Shown here: one piece after another, positions 22,000 to 31,290 of the stretch
How positions within the stretch are numbered: position 1 is the stretch's first letter
Layout of the letters: each line of letters begins with the position of its first letter
Assembly: GCA_900323505.1 (NCBI GenBank)
Contig: OOIN01000043.1
Location: forward strand, 496,001 to 560,000
Source of the DNA: Ustilago trichophora
Lineage: Eukaryota; Basidiomycota; Ustilaginomycetes; Ustilaginales; Ustilaginaceae
Reading direction: 5' to 3'
DNA length: 64,000 bases
Notes under the pieces: generated by a model
Told to the model about the DNA's origin: nothing
Seen by the model: only the letters and a program-made list of their open reading frames with translations
Databases searched by the model: none
Made by a program: the position numbers and the translations under genes

Positions 22000-24135
22000 A
22001 TGGCCAACTACCGCTACGTCCGTGTCAATCCTACGGCAAGGCCTGCCCATCCTCTGTCCGGCGTATTTCCTAATCTCACAACCATACCCATCCAAGCCCT
22101 CCTCGGTGTTGGCGCTCTCCTCATCATCACTCTCGCTCTGGTTGCCTACAGAGACATGCTGAAACCAGGTCTGCAAGCTGCATCGCATCTCCATCCATAT
22201 ACCCCTTCGCCCTCACCTGGCAAGAATGCTTCCGGATCTTCGCACCCATTAAGGCGTGCTCGCTCCGCTGCTCCTTCCTCGCACTCGTCTAGAGCCTCCT
22301 CGTCAGCGCCATCCAACCGCCTGTCCAATCCTAAATACAAAGGTCTCCGTAACACAGGCAACACTTGCTTCTTCAACTCGACCTTGCAGTCTATATCGTC
22401 GTTGACCCTCTATCGCAAGTATCTCTACACTCTCGTCGACGAAGCAGAACGATGGGATACTCCGACACCCGTCATCGACGCTTTGCTCGAATTGATAGAG
22501 GAGCTTGCTACTCCAGGCGATCGTAGCATCGCCATCAACCCTCTTCAGCTCGTCCGAGCACTCCAGAACCTGCCTTCCTCTTCCATCAGGAGTCTGGTCG
22601 GCGCTCACCAGCAACAGGACGCCCATGAGCTCTTTGCGCTCCTCAACGAGGCAGTCGACGCAGAAGCCAAAGCCATCCAGCGAGAACGAGCCAACGCTCT
22701 TGAAACCGAGCAAGCAGGCCTTCGAGCCCTTATGGCGCCATCTTTACCCTGGGGAGGTCGCGGTGTCTATGCAGACCCAGCACAGGCCAAGACCACTCTC
22801 GCATTGAATGGGTCACCAAGTCCTCTGCACCCACTTGCACTTGTGCCGCCTAGTGGAGACGATACAATTCCATCGGATACACCCGGTGCGCATGCCGACA
22901 ACACTCTTATGATCTCACCATTCGATGCTCTGTTGGCACAACGTACCATCTGCCTCGATTGCGGCTACTGCGAAGCGATACGGCACTTTTCTGCCTCCGA
23001 AATTTCATTATCCGTACCGGCTTACAACGTACGAACTCGCACCTCCGATATCACAGGCACATCAGCTTGTTCGCTGCAAGAGTGCCTCGAGTCGTGGTCC
23101 GATTTGGAGCAGGTAGATTGGATTTGCTGGAACTGTACACTGCGCAACACTCTGCAAGCTGTCAAGGGTGACATTGCTGCAAAAGGACCTGCCACCGCAT
23201 CCACAAAGCATAATGGATCGGCTGTCGCCAATGGCGATGCCAATGGATCAGCCAACAGCGGTCTTACACCAGCCAAGAAGAAGCGCCTGGCTCAACTCCG
23301 ATCGAAAGAGACCAAACTCGCCCGCATCATCGAATCCGGCTTATCCGAAGACGAGCTCAAACAGGCCTCTGACGATCCTACCTCACCCTGGCACAATGTC
23401 TTCAACAATCTTCAGCTGAAAAAGACGCTCAGCCGCCTCTCTACAAAGCAGATCATGATCTCTCGACCACCGCGCATTCTCGCACTGCACCTCAACCGGT
23501 CTTCCTACTCGGCTTCTTCGTGGGCACCAGCCAAGAATAATCGACACGTCCTCTTTCCCGAGTTTCTCGACCTGAGCGATGTCACCCTGCAAGGCAGTAT
23601 ATCATTGGACGGTCGGCAGGCTATGAACACTTTGACGTCACAGGATGGCAAAGCCGAATCCGTCTATCGTCTCTCTGCGATTGTCGTACATTACGGTTCG
23701 CACTCGTTTGGACACTATATCGCGTTCAAGCGCGTTCCTGGCGCCTATTCGGGGTATGACAGTGTTGGCGATGATGCCTCGGGAGGTGATAGCTGGTTGA
23801 GGATCTCGGACGAAAGCGTAACGCAGGTAACGATCCAGCAGGTGAAACAGGAGAACCCCTACATGCTCTTTTACGAGCTTCTGCCACCGCGTGACGATCC
23901 CCAACAACAACAGCAGCAGCAACAGGCGAAAGTAGACCTACCGGATGGAGCTGACTATGCGACGTTGCAAAGGGCTATTGCGGGTGCCATGGCCGCAAAT
24001 GGAGAGACGACGATGAAGAGGGAGCCGAGTGATTCTTTAGGTCTTGCAGCGTCTAGCAGGGCTAGTCCGGTTCCGAGCTCGTTAAGGGTCAGACCGAGGA
24101 CGGTGCATCGTTGGAGTACTCCTCCTGTATCGTGA
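22000..24135 (+). CDS. Membrane-anchored ubiquitin-specific protease (USP/C19 family)
   Basis: A 711-residue single ORF. A hydrophobic segment at about residues 30-50 (IQALLGVGALLIITLALVAY) anchors the protein, followed by a Ser-rich linker and the catalytic domain from about residue 112. The Cys box is GLRNTGNTCFFNS with Cys123, the QQDAHE motif follows, and the His box is YGSHSFGHYIAF with His572. Two Cys pairs, CLDCGYC and CWNC, fit the USP zinc-ribbon finger. The layout resembles yeast Ubp1/Ubp16 and animal USP30, which are tethered to ER or mitochondrial outer membrane, so a cytosol-facing deubiquitinase on an organelle is inferred. An insert of about 60 residues (AAKGPATASTKH onward) and a poly-Gln stretch near the end are fungal embellishments. 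The ATG is embedded in TATAAATGG; the next Met would remove the anchor, so 22000 is preferred. Confidence 0.92.
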   Translation: MANYRYVRVNPTARPAHPLSGVFPNLTTIPIQALLGVGALLIITLALVAYRDMLKPGLQAASHLHPYTPSPSPGKNASGSSHPLRRARSAAPSSHSSRASSSAPSNRLSNPKYKGLRNTGNTCFFNSTLQSISSLTLYRKYLYTLVDEAERWDTPTPVIDALLELIEELATPGDRSIAINPLQLVRALQNLPSSSIRSLVGAHQQQDAHELFALLNEAVDAEAKAIQRERANALETEQAGLRALMAPSLPWGGRGVYADPAQAKTTLALNGSPSPLHPLALVPPSGDDTIPSDTPGAHADNTLMISPFDALLAQRTICLDCGYCEAIRHFSASEISLSVPAYNVRTRTSDITGTSACSLQECLESWSDLEQVDWICWNCTLRNTLQAVKGDIAAKGPATASTKHNGSAVANGDANGSANSGLTPAKKKRLAQLRSKETKLARIIESGLSEDELKQASDDPTSPWHNVFNNLQLKKTLSRLSTKQIMISRPPRILALHLNRSSYSASSWAPAKNNRHVLFPEFLDLSDVTLQGSISLDGRQAMNTLTSQDGKAESVYRLSAIVVHYGSHSFGHYIAFKRVPGAYSGYDSVGDDASGGDSWLRISDESVTQVTIQQVKQENPYMLFYELLPPRDDPQQQQQQQQAKVDLPDGADYATLQRAIAGAMAANGETTMKREPSDSLGLAASSRASPVPSSLRVRPRTVHRWSTPPVS

Positions 24136-24358
24136 TGCTAAGTTATCTTTTTTGGTTCGGATGAAAATTTATCGCTTGGAATCGTTGCGTTTTTTTTTTT
24201 TTTTTCTTTCTTTATCAGATCCAAACATATACACACAGCCATCATCATCATTTTCTCTAATGTCTTTGCCTGTGGATCTTGTGCAAATGCAGCAAGCTGG
24301 ACATGTTTCATTGCATCGTACTACTGGGGGATGGAAAGGAAGGAATTCGGGCCTTTGG

Positions 24359-25870
24359 TTACCAAGGTTGTGGAGGATCCTTCTGTGGTGGATGTTGTTG
24401 TGACGATTGATCTCTTTCTTTGGAAGCCTTTGTGTTAATTTTTACAAAATCATCCTGTTGATCCTCGTTTCCATCCACATCTGTTGTTCCATCTTTGATA
24501 TCCTTATCCTTCTTTACACCCATATAGATTTCTCCCACAATTCCCAACGCTTGTGCTCTCAATCTCTGCGTTTCCTTCCCTATGCCCGTATCATACAATA
24601 CCGCCTCACTCACCTCTCGAATCACACTTTCCACTTCCAACTTGGCTCCCTTAAACAGCGCTCTCATTCCTTTCTCCGCCGCCTGTTCTTCCAACTCTCT
24701 CTTGCGTTCCACCGTTATGCCCGATTCCTCTGCCTTTGCCAATTCTTCAAATACATTCTTGAGCTCCAATGCTGCCCGGACAGTGCTGACAGTCTCCCGA
24801 ACAACGTGGATGCTAGAAGCGGCAGAGTGGAAAACACCTCCAAACGAACCAAAAAGTCCAGTACTCGCAAGATAATGCTTGCTCTTGGCAGAATAGACAA
24901 ATCCTACCGCATTCAACAACTCAACTCCATACGATTCGTGCTTCAACTCCTCGGCTTCCAACCGGGTGATTTCTCGGAAGGACTTCTCCACTTCCTTTTC
25001 GAGGATGGGATCGTTGGCGTTGCGAATGGATTCGGTGTAGATGGAAAGTTTACGAATCAGCTTTTCGACGAGTTTGGATACACGTTCTTGACGTTGTTTC
25101 TCGCGTTCGGCTGTGAGCTTGCGTTCTTTCTCTTCCTTGGCGGCTTTTTGCTCGGGGGTGAGGGTGGGTTTGGTGGAAGAGCCTTCGGTGGTGGTGGTGG
25201 TGGTGGAAGCTTCATCACTGTTGGCTTGTCGTTCGAGATCGTCGGAATCCTGCTGTAGGGCTTCTTTCATGTCCTTTCCGATGGAAATGGTACCGATGAT
25301 GTCGGCGAACCTCTCACCGCCAAAGAGAGAGCCGAAGACTTCCTCTGGATCTACAAAGCCATCTTCTGGCGTGAGTCCAGGTGTGCTGGCACCAAACTCG
25401 TTGTACTTGTGCCGCAACTCTGCATCGGACAGGACGGTATATGCGGTTGCGAGGGCCTTGAACTTTTCCTCACCTTCTGGATCGTTGGGGTTCTTATCCG
25501 GATGAAGCTTGATGGCGAGTTTGCGATAAGCCTTTTTGATCTCTTCGATGGTAGCGCTGGCGGGGACACCGAGGATATCGTAGTAGGTCATATCGAGCGG
25601 ATTCTCGTCGGTACCAATGCGACGCTTTCGGGCAACATCCTTGCCTCCAGACTTGCGAGCTTCGCGTACCATCTTGGTGGCACCTGGTGGCTCGAATTGC
25701 TTGTTGCAGCTACAGCATGTCACGGTGAAGGAGGATTCGTGGGATGGAAGGGCGGATAGATCCGCGGGGGAAGGAGCAAGATACTCGATGGAGGCTCGAC
25801 ATGTTGTGTAGGGACACGAGACCGAGACGTAGGGTTGTTTGGGTCGCGAAGTGAGGTTGATGGATGACAT
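24359..25870 (-). CDS. J-domain cochaperone with N-terminal zinc finger and DnaJ-X-like C-terminal domain
   Basis: A 503-residue intronless ORF. Residues 19-55 hold two Cys pairs (CPYTTC and CCSC), a possible zinc finger. A complete J domain follows at about 95-160 with HPD at 123-125 ([10 protein letters not shown]), the motif that stimulates Hsp70 ATPase. After a charged, Ser/Thr-rich linker, the C-terminal half is Lys/Glu-rich helical sequence (for example [18 protein letters not shown] and [22 protein letters not shown]) that matches the DnaJ-X domain of the Caj1/Djp1 group, cytosolic cochaperones linked to peroxisomal import and membrane-protein handling. Caj1 and Djp1 start directly with the J domain, so the N-terminal finger is an addition. 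It converges on the USP gene with about 220 bp between and diverges from LAS1. Confidence 0.9.
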   Translation of the reverse strand: MSSINLTSRPKQPYVSVSCPYTTCRASIEYLAPSPADLSALPSHESSFTVTCCSCNKQFEPPGATKMVREARKSGGKDVARKRRIGTDENPLDMTYYDILGVPASATIEEIKKAYRKLAIKLHPDKNPNDPEGEEKFKALATAYTVLSDAELRHKYNEFGASTPGLTPEDGFVDPEEVFGSLFGGERFADIIGTISIGKDMKEALQQDSDDLERQANSDEASTTTTTTEGSSTKPTLTPEQKAAKEEKERKLTAEREKQRQERVSKLVEKLIRKLSIYTESIRNANDPILEKEVEKSFREITRLEAEELKHESYGVELLNAVGFVYSAKSKHYLASTGLFGSFGGVFHSAASSIHVVRETVSTVRAALELKNVFEELAKAEESGITVERKRELEEQAAEKGMRALFKGAKLEVESVIREVSEAVLYDTGIGKETQRLRAQALGIVGEIYMGVKKDKDIKDGTTDVDGNEDQQDDFVKINTKASKERDQSSQQHPPQKDPPQPW

Positions 25871-26386
25871 GTTTGCGACGTTGCCCCCTGCTGCACCTGG
25901 AGAGAGGAGAGATCAGGGTAGATGTCCAAAGGCCTGCGACGATAGACTCAGAAGAGGTGGTTGACAGGTTAGATTGACCGATTGCTGGATAGCCAAAATG
26001 TGATGATGATGATGGTGGTGTACAGAGTGACGCACACAATTTCGCTTTCGCTTTCGCTTTGCTGTTGTCGCGTGAGTGCTTTAGGAGAGAGGGCACAGCA
26101 GCAGCAGCAGCAGCAGTAGTTCAGGAGTCGAGGCTGAAATTGTGTTGGATTTTTGTGATTTTTGAGGAATTCTCGGAAAACGGAAATGTCAAAAAAAGAA
26201 AGAAAAGTGGATGTGCGATATTTTTATTTTTATTTGGTGCGGATCTTCTCAAATTGACAATTGGAAGAGCCATTTGTGAAGCAAGCTGTCATCACTCTCA
26301 TCATCTTCATCATCATCACCTTATCCTTTTCTCTTCACCATCACTACGCCCTCACCTATCATAGCAGGACCAGGTAGAAACCAACA
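25871..26386. other. Divergent promoter region of J-protein and LAS1
   Basis: This stretch of 516 bp contains a GCAGCA-type repeat (about 26096-26116), several TCATCATC runs on both sides, and no ORF of interest. It presumably drives both genes. Confidence 0.5.
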
Positions 26387-28324
26387 ATGAAGCCACCTAA
26401 GCGATCCCCTTTCCTCCATTCGAGGCAGGCCGACCTCCTCGAGATTTACCGCCATCTCTATCCCGATTCCCCCTTCTTGCCCTCCAACACCTCTTCGGCC
26501 ATGGATCGCAATAAGGCGCTTTCCATCGTCCAGATTTGGATCAATCGTTCTGCGTGTCCCTTTGCCGTTGAAACCACTGCTCTTCTAGTCCAGAGCGTCA
26601 TCCTAGACGAGCACATGCAGCAGGTTGCCGCATCCACTTTAACCTCGGCGGCTCCATCCCTCCGCTATGCCTTGGAGCAGATGGGCGGAGGTGCAGAGCT
26701 AGGCGTCAGGCTCAACTACAGCTTGGCCCTCACTCGATTCGTCAACAGTGTCGTCGACTCGCATCAGACGGGAGGATTCGCACAGTCCATCGCGGCTATT
26801 GCTGCCCGTATCGGACTGCCACTGTGGTTTGTCGAGATTCGACATGCCGTTACGCATGAAGAGCTGCCCAGTATTGGGGTGTGTAGGCAGGCAGCACATT
26901 CGGCACTTGCATGGCTGCATCGCCACTTTTGGATTCCTCAGCTGTTCGATGGGCCACAGGCGCTTCAGCTTGGCGGTGCTTCCGGTCAGAACGGCTCGGC
27001 AATGGACATCGACGCTCCCGACCATGCTACTGGTGAAGGCTCTTGCTCTGCCCTCGACGGCTCTTCCAGCAAAACCACTCCAAACGATGAAGAAGAGCGA
27101 ACCAGAAGAATCGACCGTCGCAAAGCCCTCTCCGACCTCCGTCTAACCCTCAAGAGCTACCGCCAGCTCTCCAAGCAAGTCACACGCGATCGCAGTCTCG
27201 CCAACACATCCAAAGACCAATTCCGCCGTCTTTACAAGCAATTCGCCGTATTCGTCTCCAAGATCCGCACGCTCGAGCCCGATTTCGCCACGCAGCTCAT
27301 CGACAACGACGGTAGCTTCAAGAAGGGCAAGGACGAAGAGATTGACGTGAGGGGGCTGACGACGATGGATCCGGATGACGTTGATGAATGTACCAAATCT
27401 GCGCTGTCGGATCTGGTCAATCAGCTCATTCAGCCGGGTGGATTGGTGCCGTTGAGCAAGTCTAAGAGGGTTTCGGGCTCGGCTACGGCGGAGGAGATTG
27501 TATTGCCGACAGAAGTGGCCAGTTTGTGGACACCACTGTTGGGGTATCTGCGGGATACATTTGGGCCCATCTTTGGACAGTTGCTTACCGAGGAACTGGT
27601 CGATGTTGTTCTCCATCACCAACAGTTGGCAGATTCGGCGTCGGACGAAGCAGCCACACAGTATCCTCCCGTGGGAGGTACAGAAGAGCAAGACGATCCA
27701 AGTTCTCAAACCTGGAAAACCGCCGCGTTTGCCAGCCCTAGCTACCGCAAAACGGCGGAAGCATGGATTCGATATCTCCTCACCACTGTACCGCCTTCGA
27801 GCCAGATGACCAATGCTAGCTATGTCCGACCTCCAACGGCGCTCACTACCGACGTCGAGGTGGCTGAGCTGTGCCTTCCCATGCGGTCGCATTCCTCGGC
27901 GGATCTGCTCGAGTTCCTGTGCGAGCGGAATGTCGAGTTGAAGGATCGCATTGGACCGCTTGTAGCAGTGTTGCGGGTGGAGAGATTTGTCAGCCAGACG
28001 ACGAGCGAGGAGGAAGTCTTGCATGTCGCAAAGAGCAACGAGGAGGTGGAAGAGAGCGGATTTGAGGAATCGCTAGAGGTGATGCAGAAGAGGCTGGAGG
28101 AGATGGATTCGGTAGAGTGGGCACATGCTGCTGCTCAGACCGAATCGCAGCAGCGGCAACGACAGGAAGAGGAGAGTGAGGTGGAGCCCATCGCTCAGGC
28201 GCAAGGAGAGGACGTTGGTGCGGGCAAGATGCCATGTGGATGGTCGATGGCAGGCAAAGAGTGGAAACCGACGCCTTTCGGATGTCTCAATGGCACCATT
28301 CCGAATCTTGTGCTTGACCTTTAG
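26387..28324 (+). CDS. LAS1: Las1-like pre-rRNA endonuclease
   Basis: A 645-residue ORF without introns. The N-terminal 190 residues match the Las1 HEPN domain: LPLWFVEIRHAVTHEELPSI contains the catalytic RHxxTH motif with Arg152 and His157, followed by AAHSALAWLHRHFW. In yeast, Las1 cleaves the ITS2 spacer of pre-rRNA at site C2 together with the Grc3 kinase, in the nucleolus/nucleus, and is essential for 60S subunit maturation. The remaining 450 residues are less conserved helical sequence with acidic Glu-rich and Gln-rich patches; the last 40 residues (CGWSMAGKEWKPTPFGCLNG) resemble the conserved C-terminal Las1 tail that contacts Grc3. It diverges from the J-protein gene. The assignment is strong. 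Confidence 0.92.
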   Translation: MKPPKRSPFLHSRQADLLEIYRHLYPDSPFLPSNTSSAMDRNKALSIVQIWINRSACPFAVETTALLVQSVILDEHMQQVAASTLTSAAPSLRYALEQMGGGAELGVRLNYSLALTRFVNSVVDSHQTGGFAQSIAAIAARIGLPLWFVEIRHAVTHEELPSIGVCRQAAHSALAWLHRHFWIPQLFDGPQALQLGGASGQNGSAMDIDAPDHATGEGSCSALDGSSSKTTPNDEEERTRRIDRRKALSDLRLTLKSYRQLSKQVTRDRSLANTSKDQFRRLYKQFAVFVSKIRTLEPDFATQLIDNDGSFKKGKDEEIDVRGLTTMDPDDVDECTKSALSDLVNQLIQPGGLVPLSKSKRVSGSATAEEIVLPTEVASLWTPLLGYLRDTFGPIFGQLLTEELVDVVLHHQQLADSASDEAATQYPPVGGTEEQDDPSSQTWKTAAFASPSYRKTAEAWIRYLLTTVPPSSQMTNASYVRPPTALTTDVEVAELCLPMRSHSSADLLEFLCERNVELKDRIGPLVAVLRVERFVSQTTSEEEVLHVAKSNEEVEESGFEESLEVMQKRLEEMDSVEWAHAAAQTESQQRQRQEEESEVEPIAQAQGEDVGAGKMPCGWSMAGKEWKPTPFGCLNGTIPNLVLDL

Positions 28325-29475
28325 TCACTGTTCATCCATTTTAAGCGAATGCGATTCGGTTGTACTCTGTCACTGTTTGCCTTTTTTTTTTTTTTTTTTT
28401 TGTCATCAACAAACGATCTCATACGAGCATGGGTGTGTTTGTGTTTCAGAAGGGGGGTTTTGTGATCCAAGTGGTTGGCTGCAAGAAGGTCGAAGTTTGG
28501 TCATCCTTGAAGGATTCGTGTGAGCCCGATCCCGATCAGCTTTCCCGATAATTTGTCAAATCGGACATCAATCCTTACCAAAAATCATCGTCCAAGGGGG
28601 GAAGGCAGCATTCCGTCATCTCCGATTCGCATTTGCCTCACTCTCTCAACCAGTCAGTGAGTGCGTTCTGTGAAAGTGTTGGAATGTCGATCAAATCCGC
28701 TTTTCCTTTTTTTTCGTACAGTACACCGCGCAAGACGCAAGCGGATCGAAAAGCAGGGTTCAACAGAAATGCATCAGAGAGATAGAAGTTGAGGTTCGAG
28801 GGAAAAATGTGAATTTTATTCTTTTTATTTTATTTTATTTTTGGTTGCGTGCCTCCGCATTGGTCAGTGCGCGTTGTTCTTCCTGTTCATCGACGTGACG
28901 ATCACTAGTTTTGTTCCCGCCGGGGATGAATTTTTGTTTCCCCCCTTTACCCTCTTTTGCTGGTTATTGTTGTGGATTCAAGCTTGAACAGTCTGCAAGT
29001 GAGGGTAAGATGCTGTATTGGAGCCCTTTAGTCGTCCTTCATAGAGAGAAGCGGAGAGAGGTTTTCTAGAAAGGGAGAGAGCGTGACGCGTCCCCGCTCG
29101 AGTGCAAGGTCGCACAAGGTTTGTTTTTTTTTTTTTTTACAAGCAGAGAAGCAGCGCATGGACCACCACATCATCATCATTCTATGTTGGACAAAAAGAG
29201 ATATTTCCCAAATTGGAATCTGTGGAACCGGTTCATGCATTCTTGTGTTGCGTGCTGTGCCGCTGGTGGTGATGGTGGTTTGTGCGTGTCGTGTTTGAAT
29301 TGCCGAGATCATTTTGTCACAGAGAGAGAGAGAGAGCGTTGGCCCGCGGCGGCTACACCTTTTCGTTTGGGGGCGGGTGCTGTCAGCATCCCAAGCAAAC
29401 ACACGGAGTGAGAGAGAGGGTTCTGTGCGAGCTTGCATAGGTGCGCATCATTCCTCCACCCAGGGAAATCTCCAA

Positions 29476-29496
29476 CCCCCCCCCCCCCCCCCCCCC
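29476..29496. repeat. Poly-C tract, 21 nt, upstream of the acidic-protein gene
   Basis: Read directly; the exact length may be unreliable. It lies about 150 bp upstream of the start codon. The complementary strand is poly-G with potential for quadruplex formation. Confidence 0.85.
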
Positions 29497-29604
29497 TTTT
29501 CGTATCCTCGAACCTCTCCCTCCTGCCTTTGTCTACCTACCCTTCTCACCACCAACATAGAACGCCCTCCAACCAGCAACTTGACAAGAAATTCTCCATA
29601 GAAA

Positions 29605-29621
29605 CCCCCCCCCCCCCCCCC
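29605..29621. repeat. Second poly-C tract, 17 nt, just before the start codon
   Basis: Seventeen consecutive C end about 22 bp before the ATG at 29644. If transcribed, this C-run sits in the 5' leader and could bind poly-C-binding proteins or affect scanning. Confidence 0.85.
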
Positions 29622-29643
29622 TCCCCATCCGTTCCACCCAAAA

Positions 29644-30584
29644 ATGACCGACGCATCCACAAAGCCCACCGCCACAGAGGCAACATCCATCGAATCCTCG
29701 GTCAAACAAAACAAGCGAGAGGCTGCCAAATCCGCCGAGCACGAAACCGCCGAAACTCTTGCCTCAGAGCACGACGATGCAGCTGACGACGATGGTGAAG
29801 ACGATGATGATGATGAGGAGGATGACGAAGATTTTGTAAGTGTCCAAGAAGAGAGAGAGAGAGAGAGAGAGAGAGACGGGTGTGTAGTATCTCTTTTGTC
29901 TGATATGGTTTGGAAGTTGTTGAAGTGCTGACGTTTGATTTGTGTTTTTGCTTTCTCTTTTGCAACTCGATCTCGTGGGTAACCCTACGTATCGGCGTTG
30001 ATGCGATCTCGAACATTGCACGCCTGAAATCCGAATCTCCTCATACTGTATTCACTCGGTTCCGTCAATCCAGGAGGAGGGCGACGAAGATGACGATGGA
30101 GAAGACTACGATGAGGACGAGGACGAAGAGGAAGCTGGTGAAGGTGGCGACGACAACGATGACGAAGAGGAAGATGCTGGCGCTGGTGAAGATGACCAAG
30201 ACGACGAGGAGGCTGATGAGCAAGAGTGAGTATACTTTTACCCCGCAACAAAGTTTAGAGGACGTTTACTCATGTCGATTGCTTTCTCTTTTGCTTTTGT
30301 TCTTCGATGTGATCGCGATGCTTTGTGGTTGCTGGTATTCAAATGCGCGCCATTTACAACCGTCCCATCAAACCGCAACCCCTCACTCCTGGCTTATCCT
30401 TCCATCCGCACACGCTCCCTCCCCAAATCATCCATCTTCACCGTCCCTACCCCACTTCCACGCATCGTCCCGGAACCCCTATTGAAACAACAGAGACGAA
30501 GAAGAACCATCAAACAAGCGCAAAGCAGACCACGATGACGATGCCAACGACGACGATGGAAAAGCTGCCAAGGTTGATGAGTGA
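29644..30584 (+). CDS. Highly acidic prothymosin-like nuclear protein
   Basis: Three exons are deduced: 29644-29835, 30074-30225 and 30494-30584, with introns of 238 and 268 nt (donors GTAAGT and GTGAGT, acceptors CCAG and ACAG). All joins keep phase and give 144 residues ending KAAKVDE before a TGA. The chain starts with about 45 mixed Thr/Ala/Glu/Lys residues, then about 75 residues that are nearly all Asp and Glu, and ends with a basic patch SNKRKADHDDD that could be a nuclear localisation signal. The order (mixed N-terminus, acidic core, KRK near an acidic C-terminus) recalls animal prothymosin alpha and fungal histone chaperones such as Chz1, but the Chz1 core motif was not seen and similarity may be compositional. 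A likely role is histone binding in the nucleus; this is inference. Confidence 0.75.
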
Positions 30585-31290
30585 TCTTTTACCTTTGGGG
30601 GAAGAACCATCTGTATTTCTTTCACTTTTTGCTCTGTAGTTCAATTTTAACATTTATCTCAACTTACCATGCCAAAGAGGCAAAGAGGAGAGGAGTGAGC
30701 ATCAATCGAAGACAAATGTCGACAAAACAACAAAAGATTGAAAAGCAGCCAAGGTTTCTTTCACTTTTATCTAACTGTGCCAAAGAGGCAAAGAGGAGAG
30801 GAGTGAGCATCGATCGAAGACAAATGTCAACAAAACGACGAAAGATGGAAAAGCAGCCAAGGTTTCTTTCACTTTTATCTATGCCAAAGAGGCAAAGAGG
30901 AGAAGAGTGAGTCCAATTTTAACATTATACAACTTACCATGCCAAAGAGGTGTGCTGTAAAAATCCTCATGGTGTGGTAGCGAATAACATGCAAAGTGTC
31001 GCCATTTGTACAGAACCGTACGGATGCTATATTCATCCTAGGGTCTTCTTTCCATTGCTTCGTTTCACCAAGAGTGTATGACAGGTATCGTGAGGGCTAC
31101 ACCACGACGCAGCAGTGTATTATCACCACCAAGCAAAAGTATGGATCAATGGAGGCGTGTGCATTTGCAAAGGAAGAAAACAAAAGAAAACAACATAAAC
31201 AAATTTAAACGGGGGACCTTATGAACGAAACTAGAATGCCGAAGGAGGGGTATTGATGAGGAAAAGAGAGAGTGTCCGTTGAGAGAGATG
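30585..31290. other. Convergent intergenic region containing the 108-bp repeat
   Basis: This region of 706 bp lies between the acidic gene and the minus-strand gene ending at 31291. Apart from the tandem repeat it shows no ORF of interest. Confidence 0.4.
30642..30950. repeat. 108-bp direct tandem repeat with flanking direct repeats, downstream of acidic gene
   Basis: GCCAAAGAGGCAAAGAGGAG begins copies at 30671, 30779 and 30883 (periods 108 and 104; the third is partial). The array is bounded by matching segments: CAATTTTAACATT at 30642 and 30914, and CAACTTACCATGCCAAAGAG at 30660 and 30930. Within units, GAAAAGCAGCCAAGG resembles GAAAAGCTGCCAAGG at the end of the acidic gene's last exon. 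The first two units keep one frame open (36-residue period), but no start or gene context supports coding. Confidence 0.85.

Larger units (their letters stand above)
28325..29643. other. 1.3-kb intergenic region between LAS1 and the acidic-protein gene
   Basis: It holds a 20-T run soon after LAS1 (28382-28401), a TACAGTAC copy (about 28717-28724), several T-rich patches, a GA tract (about 29319-29338) and a 21-C run (29476-29496) close to the next gene. No gene is seen. Confidence 0.5.
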
